64,000 bases of DNA from Arthrobacter sp. AZCC_0090 (GTDB lineage: Bacteria > Actinomycetota > Actinomycetes > Actinomycetales > Micrococcaceae). Of the stretch, positions 57,461 through 64,000 are shown in pieces. The DNA lies in contig NZ_JACHEE010000011.1 of the NCBI RefSeq assembly GCF_014207375.1, forward strand, positions 124,001 through 188,000. Direction: 5' to 3'. Within the stretch, counting starts at the first letter, position 1. Every line of letters starts with the position of its first letter. A program made the position numbers and the translations under genes. Below the pieces are notes generated by a model, which was not told where the DNA came from, did not search any database, and saw nothing but the letters and a program-made list of their open reading frames with translations.

Positions 57461-59557
57461 ATGGGCACCCTGTCCGCGCCCGTCCCGGCAGAACACAAAG
57501 AGCCCCGCCATGAGCCCAGCAACGTGGCCCTTGTGGGGGTCCACGGCTTCGGCGCGCACCACTTGGAGAACCTCGAAAGGCTCCAGGCTAACGGCGTCGT
57601 GCGCCTTGTCGCCGTGGCGGATCCGAATCCGCCTACTCCCGGTGCGCTCCCACCCGGAACCGCTGTATTCAGCACCTTGGACGAACTCCTGGCGGGAATC
57701 CCCGCCCTGGACCTGGTCATTGTGGCCACCCCCATCCAGACGCACGCTCAGCTCGCCCTCACAACGCTCCCCCACGCAGACCTGTACCTCGAGAAGCCTC
57801 CAGTCGCTTCCCTTGCCGACTTCAACCGCTTGCAGGAAGCCGCCACCGCCGCCGGCAGGAGCGTCCAGGTCGGCTTCCAAAGCCTCGGATCCCGGGCCCT
57901 CCTGGCCATTGAGGAACTGCTTGCGGCGGGAGAGATCGGCACGCTTCTGGGCATCTCGGCCACCGGGCGTTGGGTGCGTGACCGCGCTTACTACAAGCGC
58001 TCCCGCTGGGCGGGCAAACGCAGCCTGGACGGCGTCGACGTCGTCGACGGGGTAGCAACCAACCCACTGGCACACGCCATCGCCACCGCGCTGAGGATCG
58101 CGGGGGCGCGGACGGTGGACGATCTTGCCTCCGTGGAAACAGACCTGTACCGCGCCAATGACATCGAATCCGACGACACCTCGGTGATCCGGATCCGGAC
58201 CGCCGAAGGCTTGCCCATCACGTGCGCGCTCACCCTATGCGCCGCCGAATCCGTGGAACCGTACATCACCCTGCAAGGCAGCGAAGGCACGGCGGTGCTC
58301 TACTACACCCAAGACCGCCTCAGTGTCAGCTCTGCGTCCGGCGAGCGTGAAACGGCATACAGCCGGGCGGACCTCACCGAGGACCTACTGGAGCACCGTC
58401 ACCAACAGCGCTCCGCGCAGGGCCCTGCATCCGCCGCACCGCTGATCAGCCCGCTCGCGGACAGCGGCGCCTTCATGCAGGTGCTGGAGGCGATCCGCAC
58501 CGCGGAATCTCCGGCGCTGATCCCGGAGCAGTACGTCACTTGGGAGGGCGAGGGTGGTGCTGCCCGTGCCGTGATCGTCGGAATCGAAGATGCATTGGAA
58601 CGCGCGACGGCGGCGCACGCCACGTTCAGCGAACTTGGCTTGCCTTGGGCGCGGCCAGCCGTCGACGCCGGAAGGCCTGTTTTGAGCCTGCCCGACGGCG
58701 GTCTGCCGGGCGCCAGTGTTGTTGAAGCCGGGCAGCGCGGCGCTGCTGTGGTGGCAACCCTGCGGAGCGGTGCCGGCCTTGGCGAGCGGCTCTCCCCGAG
58801 GCCCTATTTGCACCCGGTCCGAACACTCGCCGGAGTCAAGGTCACCGATCACCTGCCGGCCGACCACTCCTGGCACCTTGGCGCGGGATTCGCGTTGCAG
58901 GACGTGAATGGCAGCAATTTCTGGGGCGGCAAAACGTACACCCGTGCTGCCGGGCGCTACGAAGAACGGCAAGACCACGGCCGCATCATCGAGGTGTCCG
59001 CAACGTCCCGTCCTGGCCTGCTGAAGCAGGAATTGAGCTGGCGGGCACCGGACGGCACCGAACTGCTCCGGGAACGCCGCACCACCCGCTCCAGGCTGCT
59101 TGACCGCCGCACATGGCAACTGGACCTGACAACTGAGCTGACCGCCGTCGTCGACTCCTCCTTGGGTGGCCCGGGCTCAAACGGAGCCCTGGGAAGCGGC
59201 TACGGCGGACTCTTCTGGCGCTTGCCCGCCTGCTCCGGCGCCGAAGTCTTCACGGCGGAAAGTCACGGCGAACCCGAAGCCCACGGCTCCACGTCGCCCT
59301 GGCTGGCCTGGACGGCGGACTTTACTGAAGGCCCCGCCACTCTGGTGTTCGCTGCTCCGGCTGAGGCGCAGGATCCTTGGTTCGTCCGGATGGCGGATTA
59401 TCCCGCAGTGGGCTCGGCCCTTGCGTGGGACCGGCCGGTCGAGCTTGCGGCAGGCGAATCCCTGGTCCGCTCCTTCACGGTGTGGATCGTCGACGCCAAG
59501 TTGTCTCCGGCTGAGGTTGCCGAGCTGGTGGCCGGACAGGCTTCGTCCGAGGAATAA
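57461..59557 (+). CDS. Gfo/Idh/MocA oxidoreductase fused to DUF6807 (PmoA-like) domain
   Basis: The 698-residue protein fuses two modules. Residues 1 to about 390 are a Gfo/Idh/MocA NAD(P)-dependent sugar or polyol dehydrogenase: ALVGVHGFGAHHLENLERL Rossmann start, LYLEKPPVASLADF (the EKP motif as EKPP) and VDVVDGVATNPLAHAIATAL in the substrate domain. Residues from about 410 are a DUF6807/PmoA beta-rich domain (YLHPVRTLAGVKVTDHLPAD, SWHLGAGFALQDVNGSNFWGG, GSGYGGLFWRLP, LAWTADFTE). GAGGAGA lies before ATG 57461. An operator and the divergent-cluster LacI gene suggest it belongs to the catabolic group at 59615-64000. The fusion suggests both halves act on one substrate. Confidence 0.88.
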   Translation: MGTLSAPVPAEHKEPRHEPSNVALVGVHGFGAHHLENLERLQANGVVRLVAVADPNPPTPGALPPGTAVFSTLDELLAGIPALDLVIVATPIQTHAQLALTTLPHADLYLEKPPVASLADFNRLQEAATAAGRSVQVGFQSLGSRALLAIEELLAAGEIGTLLGISATGRWVRDRAYYKRSRWAGKRSLDGVDVVDGVATNPLAHAIATALRIAGARTVDDLASVETDLYRANDIESDDTSVIRIRTAEGLPITCALTLCAAESVEPYITLQGSEGTAVLYYTQDRLSVSSASGERETAYSRADLTEDLLEHRHQQRSAQGPASAAPLISPLADSGAFMQVLEAIRTAESPALIPEQYVTWEGEGGAARAVIVGIEDALERATAAHATFSELGLPWARPAVDAGRPVLSLPDGGLPGASVVEAGQRGAAVVATLRSGAGLGERLSPRPYLHPVRTLAGVKVTDHLPADHSWHLGAGFALQDVNGSNFWGGKTYTRAAGRYEERQDHGRIIEVSATSRPGLLKQELSWRAPDGTELLRERRTTRSRLLDRRTWQLDLTTELTAVVDSSLGGPGSNGALGSGYGGLFWRLPACSGAEVFTAESHGEPEAHGSTSPWLAWTADFTEGPATLVFAAPAEAQDPWFVRMADYPAVGSALAWDRPVELAAGESLVRSFTVWIVDAKLSPAEVAELVAGQASSEE

Positions 59558-59564
59558 GCGCACA

Positions 59565-59601
59565 AAACAGGCGGGGGCACCACATGGTGCCCCGCCTGTT
59601 T
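59565..59601. terminator. Bidirectional terminator between convergent catabolic genes
   Basis: AAACAGGCGGGGGCACCA (59565-59582) and TGGTGCCCCGCCTGTTT (59585-59601) pair with one bulged G. The A and T ends give a tract for both strands. It lies between the stop of the fusion gene and the stop of the isomerase-like gene. Confidence 0.85.
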
Positions 59602-59614
59602 GCCCTGGGGGTGT

Positions 59615-60487
59615 TTATGCGAAGGGCAGCACAAGCTCCGCGTACCGCTGCTTCATGGTTTCCAGGACCGAATCGCCGCCGGCGTCCCAGATGTCCTGGT
59701 TGAAGATTTCCACTTCGATGTCTCCCGTGTAGCCGGCGTCCCGCACCCAGGTGCCGATCGTCGCGAAGTCGATCACGCCGTCGCCCATCATGCCGCGCGA
59801 GAGCAGGGCGTCGGCCGCGATGGGGAGGTTGAAGTCGCACACTTGGTAGGAGGCGATCCGGTGTTCCCTGCCGGCCCGCTCGATTTGCTGCTTCAGTTCC
59901 GGATCCCACCAGACGTGGAAAGTGTCGACGGCGACGCCGACCGCCTTTGCGTCGTAGGGCGCGGCGAGGTCGAGTGCCTGGCCGAGTGTGGAGATAAGCG
60001 CACGGTCCGCCGCGTACATCGGGTGCAGCGGCTCAAGGACCAAACGGACCCCGTGCTCGACGGCGAAAGGAACCAGGTCCTCGAGGCGATCGGCCACGCG
60101 CTGGCGGGCCGCGACGACGTCCTTCTCCCCCGGCGCCAGGCCGCCGACCACCAGGAACAGCTCCTGCGTGTCCAGCGCCACCGCTTCCAGGACGGCCGCC
60201 CGATTGTCGGCCAGCGCAGCCGCCTGCCCTTCGGCGTCGGCCGCCGTGAGGAAGCCGCCGCGGCAAAGGGACGAAACCCGGAGTCCAGCGTCCTTGATCA
60301 GCTTGGCGGCCTTGTCCAAGCCGGCGTCGGCGACGATGTCCCGCCACGGCCCGATCGCTGGAATTCCGGCCCGGACACAACCGTCCACTGCCTGGGCCAG
60401 CGTCCATTTCTTCGTGGTGGCAGTGTTCAAGGAAAGCCTGTTCAGTGACAACCGCGAAAAGTCCGACAACCTTGAAAAGTCGCTCAT
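59615..60487 (-). CDS. Sugar phosphate isomerase/epimerase-like TIM barrel protein
   Basis: The 290-residue protein belongs to the AP-endonuclease-2-like xylose-isomerase fold superfamily (IolE/IolI-like): LSLNTATTKKWTLAQAVDGC, AGIPAIGPWRDIVADAGLDKA, LVLEPLHPMYAAD, VGVAVDTFHVWWDPEL, and DAGYTGDIEVEIFN near the C-terminus, with Glu/Asp/His metal-ligand positions. The first 20 residues contain a duplicated SDFSRL peptide, encoded by an 18-bp tandem repeat. Its ATG overlaps the DUF993 gene stop (ATGA). It is the last of three coupled genes (dehydrogenase, DUF993, isomerase) and probably isomerises or epimerises the oxidised sugar or polyol. Confidence 0.9.
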   Translation of the reverse strand: MSDFSRLSDFSRLSLNRLSLNTATTKKWTLAQAVDGCVRAGIPAIGPWRDIVADAGLDKAAKLIKDAGLRVSSLCRGGFLTAADAEGQAAALADNRAAVLEAVALDTQELFLVVGGLAPGEKDVVAARQRVADRLEDLVPFAVEHGVRLVLEPLHPMYAADRALISTLGQALDLAAPYDAKAVGVAVDTFHVWWDPELKQQIERAGREHRIASYQVCDFNLPIAADALLSRGMMGDGVIDFATIGTWVRDAGYTGDIEVEIFNQDIWDAGGDSVLETMKQRYAELVLPFA

Positions 60488-61698
60488 GCGCCCACTCCGT
60501 TGATCCTCAGGAAGTCGGACATCCGGAACGCGGCCAGCGCGGGATCGCGCAGGAGCCCGGCTTTGTCCGCGAGTTCGAAGGTCCGTGCCAGGTGGACCAC
60601 CGAACGGCCGGAATGCAGGCCGCCGACCATCTGGAATCCGGGTTGCTTTCCGTTGAGCCAGGACATGAAGGCGATCCCGGTCTTGTAGTAGAACGTGGGG
60701 GCGCTGAAGATGTGTTTGCCCAGTTCGCGGGTGGAGTCCAGGATGGCGCGCCCGTCCGCAGCGTCGCCGGCGTCGTACTTCTGCAACGCGAGTGAGGCGG
60801 CAGGGTAGATCGCGGCGAAGATGCCCAGCAGCGCGTCCGAGTGGTGGATCCCGTCGCCGTCGATCAACTCCGGGTAGTTGAAATCGTCCCCGGTATAGAG
60901 GCGCACGCCGTCGGGAAGCGCGGCCCGCAGCGCAATCTCATGGCTGGCGTCGAGCAGCGAGACCTTCACGCCGTCCACTTTGTCCGCGTGATCGCGGATC
61001 AGGCCAAGGAAGGTTTCTGTCGCTTCGGCGACATTGTCCGAGCCCCAATAGCCGGCGAGTGCCGGATCGAACATGGTTCCGAGCCAGTGCAGGATGACGG
61101 GCTGGTCCACTTCCCCTAGGAGCGTGGAGTAGACGTGCAGGTAGTCCTCGCGGCTGGCAGCCACTTTGGCCAGTGCCCGGGACGCCATGATGATGACTTT
61201 TGGTCCGGCTTCGCTCACGACGGCGATCTGCTCGCGGTACGCGTCCAGCACGGCCTTGACTCCGGCGGGACCCTCGGGTAGCGCTGCGAGGTCCAGCTGG
61301 TCCGTACCGGCTCCGCACGAGACGAGGTCCCGGACGGTCTTGCCGGCGGTGGCCGCGTTGCCGGACGCCACCACGGAAGCAGCTTCGACGCCGGTGCGCT
61401 TGATGAGCTGCTGCGTCGCAGCCCAGTCCAAGCCCATGCCGCGCTGCGCCGTGTCCATGGCATCGGCAACTCCCAAGCCGTAGGACAACAGCTCGTGCCG
61501 GTACGCCATGGTGGCGTCCCAGTCCAGCCGGGCCGGGGCGCCCGGAGTGTTGTCGGCTGTCGCTTCGGGAATCACGTGTGCCGCCGCGTAGGCCCGCCGG
61601 GACGTCAGCGGGGCCGTCGGCTTGGGCCACGACGTGGCTGGCTGCAGCGTGTAGGGGCGAGTGCCGCCGTCGTTCGTGGGAAGGAGAAGGGAGGTCAT
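60484..61698 (-). CDS. DUF993 protein, dihydrodipicolinate-synthase-like
   Basis: The 404-residue protein is of the DUF993 family, distant relatives of DHDPS/NAL-type class I aldolases. It has LDWDATMAYRHELLSYGLGVADAMDTAQRGMGLDW, SCGAGTDQLDL, the VDGVKVSLLDA segment with a lysine at the position where Schiff-base enzymes keep theirs, and RLYTGDDFNYPELI. The reaction is unknown; a C-C cleavage or dehydration of an oxidised sugar acid would fit its neighbours. The ATG shares one base with the upstream dehydrogenase stop (TGATG) and the stop overlaps the isomerase ATG, so the three genes are translationally coupled. Confidence 0.9.
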   Translation of the reverse strand: MTSLLLPTNDGGTRPYTLQPATSWPKPTAPLTSRRAYAAAHVIPEATADNTPGAPARLDWDATMAYRHELLSYGLGVADAMDTAQRGMGLDWAATQQLIKRTGVEAASVVASGNAATAGKTVRDLVSCGAGTDQLDLAALPEGPAGVKAVLDAYREQIAVVSEAGPKVIIMASRALAKVAASREDYLHVYSTLLGEVDQPVILHWLGTMFDPALAGYWGSDNVAEATETFLGLIRDHADKVDGVKVSLLDASHEIALRAALPDGVRLYTGDDFNYPELIDGDGIHHSDALLGIFAAIYPAASLALQKYDAGDAADGRAILDSTRELGKHIFSAPTFYYKTGIAFMSWLNGKQPGFQMVGGLHSGRSVVHLARTFELADKAGLLRDPALAAFRMSDFLRINGVGA

Positions 61699-62879
61699 CA
61701 GAGCACGATCTCCGGGATATCGATGGTGCGGCGCTCGTCGTTGGACTGCAGGCCGAGCTCGGCGAGCTGCACGCCGCGGGCAGCGGAAAGCAGGCCGAAG
61801 CGGTGCTCGCGGCCGGCGACGACGTCGCGTAGGAATTCTTCCCATTGCAGCTTGAAGCCGTTGTCCAGATCGGCGTTGGCGGGCACTTCCAGCCATTGGC
61901 TGCGGAAGGATTCGGTGACGGGCAGGTCCGGGTTCCAGACGGGCTTGGGAGTGTGGGCGCGCTGCTGCGCGACGCACTTGTTCAAGCCGGCGACGGCGGA
62001 GCCGTGCGTGCCGTCGATCTGGAACTCCACGAGTTCGTCCCGGTAGACGCGGACGGCCCAGGAGGAGTTGATCTGGCCGATGACGTCGTCCCCGCCAGGG
62101 GTCTCGAGCTCGAAGATGCCGTAGGAAGCGTCATCCGCCGTGGCCTTGTATTCCTTGCCTTGTTCGTCCCAGCGGGCAGGGATGTGGGTGGCGGTCTTGG
62201 CGTTCACGCTCTTGACCTTGCCGATGATGCCCTCCAGGACATAGTTCCAGTGGCAGAACATGTCCGTTGTCATTCCACCGCCGTCTTCCTTGCGGTAGTT
62301 CCAGGACGGGCGCTGTGCCGCCTGCACATCGCCTTCGAAAACCCAGTAGCCGAACTCGCCCCGGATTGAGAGGATGCGGCCGAAGAAGCCTTCGTCCACC
62401 AGGCGGCGCAGCTTGACCAGGCCCGGCAGGTAGAGCTTGTCGTGCACCACGCCCGCCGTAACGCCGGCTTCCTTGCCGATTCGGGCCAGCTCAATGGCTT
62501 CTTCCAGCGTTTCCGCCGTGGGTTTTTCGGTGAAGATGTGCTTTCCGGCGCGCATGGCCTTCTTCAGGGTCGCGGCGCGGAGGCTGGTCATCGACGCATC
62601 GAAGACGACGTCCACCGTGGGGTCATTGATGACGGCGTCCAGGTCCGTGAACCACTCGGATACCTTGTGCTTTTCGGCGAGTTCGCGAATCTTGGCCTCG
62701 TTGCGGCCCACCAGGATCGGTTCAACCTGGATGCGGGTGCCGTCCGCCAGGGTGAAGCCCCCGGCGTCCCGGATGGGAAGGATGGAACGCAGCAAGTGCT
62801 GGCGGTAGCCCATCCGGCCGGTGATGCCGTTCATGGCGATGCGGATCGTCTTTGTTGCTGCAACAGAATTGGTGCCCAT
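61698..62879 (-). CDS. Gfo/Idh/MocA family oxidoreductase
   Basis: The 393-residue NAD(P)-dependent dehydrogenase begins TIRIAMNGITGRMGYRQHLL. It has ILVGRNEAKIRELAEKHKV (second strand of the nucleotide-binding fold), HIFTEKPTAETLEEAIELA (the EKP motif, Lys in catalysis) and GVVHDKLYLPGLVKLRRLV. In the substrate domain KEDGGGMTTDMFCHWNYVLEG includes the GG..D..cH type motif. GAAGAGGAC precedes ATG 62879. It is the first gene of the three-gene operon, and two LacI-type operators lie between it and the divergent regulator. The substrate is probably a sugar, inositol or related polyol. Confidence 0.93.
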   Translation of the reverse strand: MGTNSVAATKTIRIAMNGITGRMGYRQHLLRSILPIRDAGGFTLADGTRIQVEPILVGRNEAKIRELAEKHKVSEWFTDLDAVINDPTVDVVFDASMTSLRAATLKKAMRAGKHIFTEKPTAETLEEAIELARIGKEAGVTAGVVHDKLYLPGLVKLRRLVDEGFFGRILSIRGEFGYWVFEGDVQAAQRPSWNYRKEDGGGMTTDMFCHWNYVLEGIIGKVKSVNAKTATHIPARWDEQGKEYKATADDASYGIFELETPGGDDVIGQINSSWAVRVYRDELVEFQIDGTHGSAVAGLNKCVAQQRAHTPKPVWNPDLPVTESFRSQWLEVPANADLDNGFKLQWEEFLRDVVAGREHRFGLLSAARGVQLAELGLQSNDERRTIDIPEIVL

Positions 62880-62908
62880 GAGTCCTCTTCAATGGAAAGT
62901 AAATGAAG

Positions 62909-62973
62909 TGGGAAAGCGCATTCCCATTGCATTCATGATGACACGCGAGTGGGTGGCTGGCAATCGCTTTCCC
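62909..62973. promoter_or_regulatory. Two LacI-type operators in the divergent control region
   Basis: TGGGAAAGCGCATTCCCA (62909-62926) is a near-perfect palindrome. TGGCAATCGCTTTCCC (62958-62973) is a second, weaker site sharing the CGCTTTCCC half. They lie 30-94 bp upstream of the dehydrogenase start and 75 bp or more before the regulator start. Both share the GGAAAGCG/CGCTTTCC core with the operator at 57384. Confidence 0.7.
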
Positions 62974-63047
62974 GGAGCGAGTTCCGACTGCAATAATCGG
63001 TTGTTGCTGAAGGTGCCCAACACTAAGGTTTTGAAGAGGAGTTGTCC

Positions 63048-64000
63048 GTGACTGCAAGCACGCTGTCCGAAGTGGCCAAACTGGCCGGCGTCTCCCCGGC
63101 CACCGCCTCCCGGGTGCTCAATGGCTCTGCCAGGACGCCGGCACCGGAGATCGCCGAGCGCGTCCGGCAGGCGGCAGACACCCTCGGCTACATCGCGAAC
63201 GCCCAGGCCCAGGGCCTCGCAAAAGCGCGCTCCGGGTTGATCGGGCTGATTGTGCACGACATCGCCGATCCCTACTTCTCCGCCATAGCCCGCGGAGTCC
63301 AGGCCGCAGCACGGGAGCAAGGCAAGATGGTCCTGCTGGCCACCACCGAGGGCACTCCAGCCGACGAACGGGCCGCCGTCGCCGCCTTCGCCGCACGCAG
63401 GGCGGACTCAATCGTCATAGCGGGATCGCGGTCTACCCAACCGGGCGATAAGGACAGCAATACCGAGCTCGCGGCTGAACTTGACCGGTATTGCCGCAAT
63501 GGCGGCAAGGTCGGCGTCGTGGGGCACTCCATCGTGGGGGCCTCCCATCCGGATGGGTACCACGTGGTTGACGTTCCGAACGAAGAATTGGCCGCGAAGC
63601 TCGCCGTCGAACTTTCCGCCGGCACGCAAGGGGACTTCGTGATCATCGGCGGCCCCGAAGGACGGCTGACATCAGATGACCGCATCCGCGGCTTCCAGCG
63701 GGGGCTGAGCGACGCCGGGCTGCCGGAGGCCGAGGTGATCCGTAGCCGGTTCAACCGCGAGGGTGGCTATGAAGCCGGACTCCAGCTTGCAGCCCGGATC
63801 AAAGCCGGGCAATCAGGGGGTACCAGGTTCTGCATCTTCGCGGCGAACGACGTGATGGCAATCGGCGCAGTGGCGGCGCTTCGCTCCGAAGGCCTTCGGA
63901 TTCCCCGGGATGCTCTCATTGCAGGATTCGATGACATTGAAACCCTGCGCGACTTCCGGCCGCCCCTGACCACCGTGAGTCTGCCGCTTGAAGAGATCGG
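63048..64000 (+). CDS. LacI-family transcriptional regulator, 3'-truncated by window edge
   Basis: A frame opens with GTG at 63048, 6 nt after AAGAGGAG, and stays open to the window end (317 codons visible). The LacI headpiece is STLSEVAKLAGVSPATASRV and LNGSARTPAPEIAERV. The effector domain follows: LIGLIVHDIADPYFSAIARG, TTEGTPADERAAVAAFAARRADSIVIAG, FCIFAANDVMAIGAVAALR and IAGFDDIETLRDFRPPLTTV. Only a few C-terminal residues are missing by family length. It is divergent from the dehydrogenase-DUF993-isomerase operon, and matching operators lie there and before the Gfo/Idh-DUF6807 gene. It probably represses both units until substrate is present. Confidence 0.93.
   Translation, partial: MTASTLSEVAKLAGVSPATASRVLNGSARTPAPEIAERVRQAADTLGYIANAQAQGLAKARSGLIGLIVHDIADPYFSAIARGVQAAAREQGKMVLLATTEGTPADERAAVAAFAARRADSIVIAGSRSTQPGDKDSNTELAAELDRYCRNGGKVGVVGHSIVGASHPDGYHVVDVPNEELAAKLAVELSAGTQGDFVIIGGPEGRLTSDDRIRGFQRGLSDAGLPEAEVIRSRFNREGGYEAGLQLAARIKAGQSGGTRFCIFAANDVMAIGAVAALRSEGLRIPRDALIAGFDDIETLRDFRPPLTTVSLPLEEI

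Noticed and set aside
61698..61977. Longer start for the DUF993 protein (93 extra codons)
   Set aside because: The extra part is the shadow of the upstream dehydrogenase; the TGATG overlap at 61698 is the natural coupled start.

Overview
The window is 64 kb of high-GC actinobacterial chromosome. Gene content points to Micrococcaceae of the Arthrobacter/Paenarthrobacter type: an L-rhamnose operon with a fused aldolase/dehydrogenase, an lhr-nei pair, a MocR-yczE pair, a ycnI copper gene, PEP carboxylase and many GTG or apparently leaderless starts. The genus is inferred from gene content only.

Layout. 1-9.3 kb looks like the end of a mobile defence island. It holds the 3' part of an AbiTii-type gene, an excisionase-like HTH gene, a type I restriction-modification operon (hsdM-hsdS-hsdR) and an overlapping YgjP-type metallopeptidase gene. 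It ends at a 23-nt copy of a tRNA 3' end with GGGCAC repeats spaced 11 bp apart, then IS481 transposase debris and a gutted MFS transporter gene. hsdM carries a +1 frameshift in a C5 run just before the SAM-binding motif, so the system may be inactive, switchable or mis-sequenced. 9.8-12.9 kb is a small oxidative-metabolism operon (isomerase, SnoaL-like, SDR, VOC) divergent from a LysR gene. 13.2-15.2 kb has a patatin gene with a 19-codon leader ORF, and pheA.

15.4-21.8 kb is the L-rhamnose operon rhaM-rhaI-rhaD-rhaB, divergent from a LacI-type regulator, with TGAATCGATTCA operators between. 21.8-25.8 kb is a decay zone: a MarR gene, a lipoprotein gene frameshifted in a G7 run, a methyltransferase gene, and a wrecked RHS polymorphic toxin with a restriction-endonuclease-fold tip whose immunity gene is still intact. 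25.9-38.4 kb holds an amidohydrolase with its TetR repressor and palindromic operator, a membrane-anchored HNH-like protein, sulfite oxidase, an antiporter, a desaturase, a copper-associated pair and several small envelope proteins.

38.5-57.3 kb is mostly core genome: lhr and nei separated by a 19-bp tandem repeat that duplicates their stop/start junction, MocR/yczE, TetR/DUF4188, ArsR/SRPBCC, an RluA-type synthase, a macrodomain protein, DedA and ppc. Three families of dispersed palindromic repeats sit in these intergenic regions. 57.4-64 kb is a catabolic cluster for an unidentified carbohydrate or polyol: a Gfo/Idh-DUF6807 fusion, a sugar-phosphate isomerase-like protein, a DUF993 protein, a second Gfo/Idh dehydrogenase and a LacI regulator cut by the window end. 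Matching AAGCGC-centred operators lie upstream of both transcription units.
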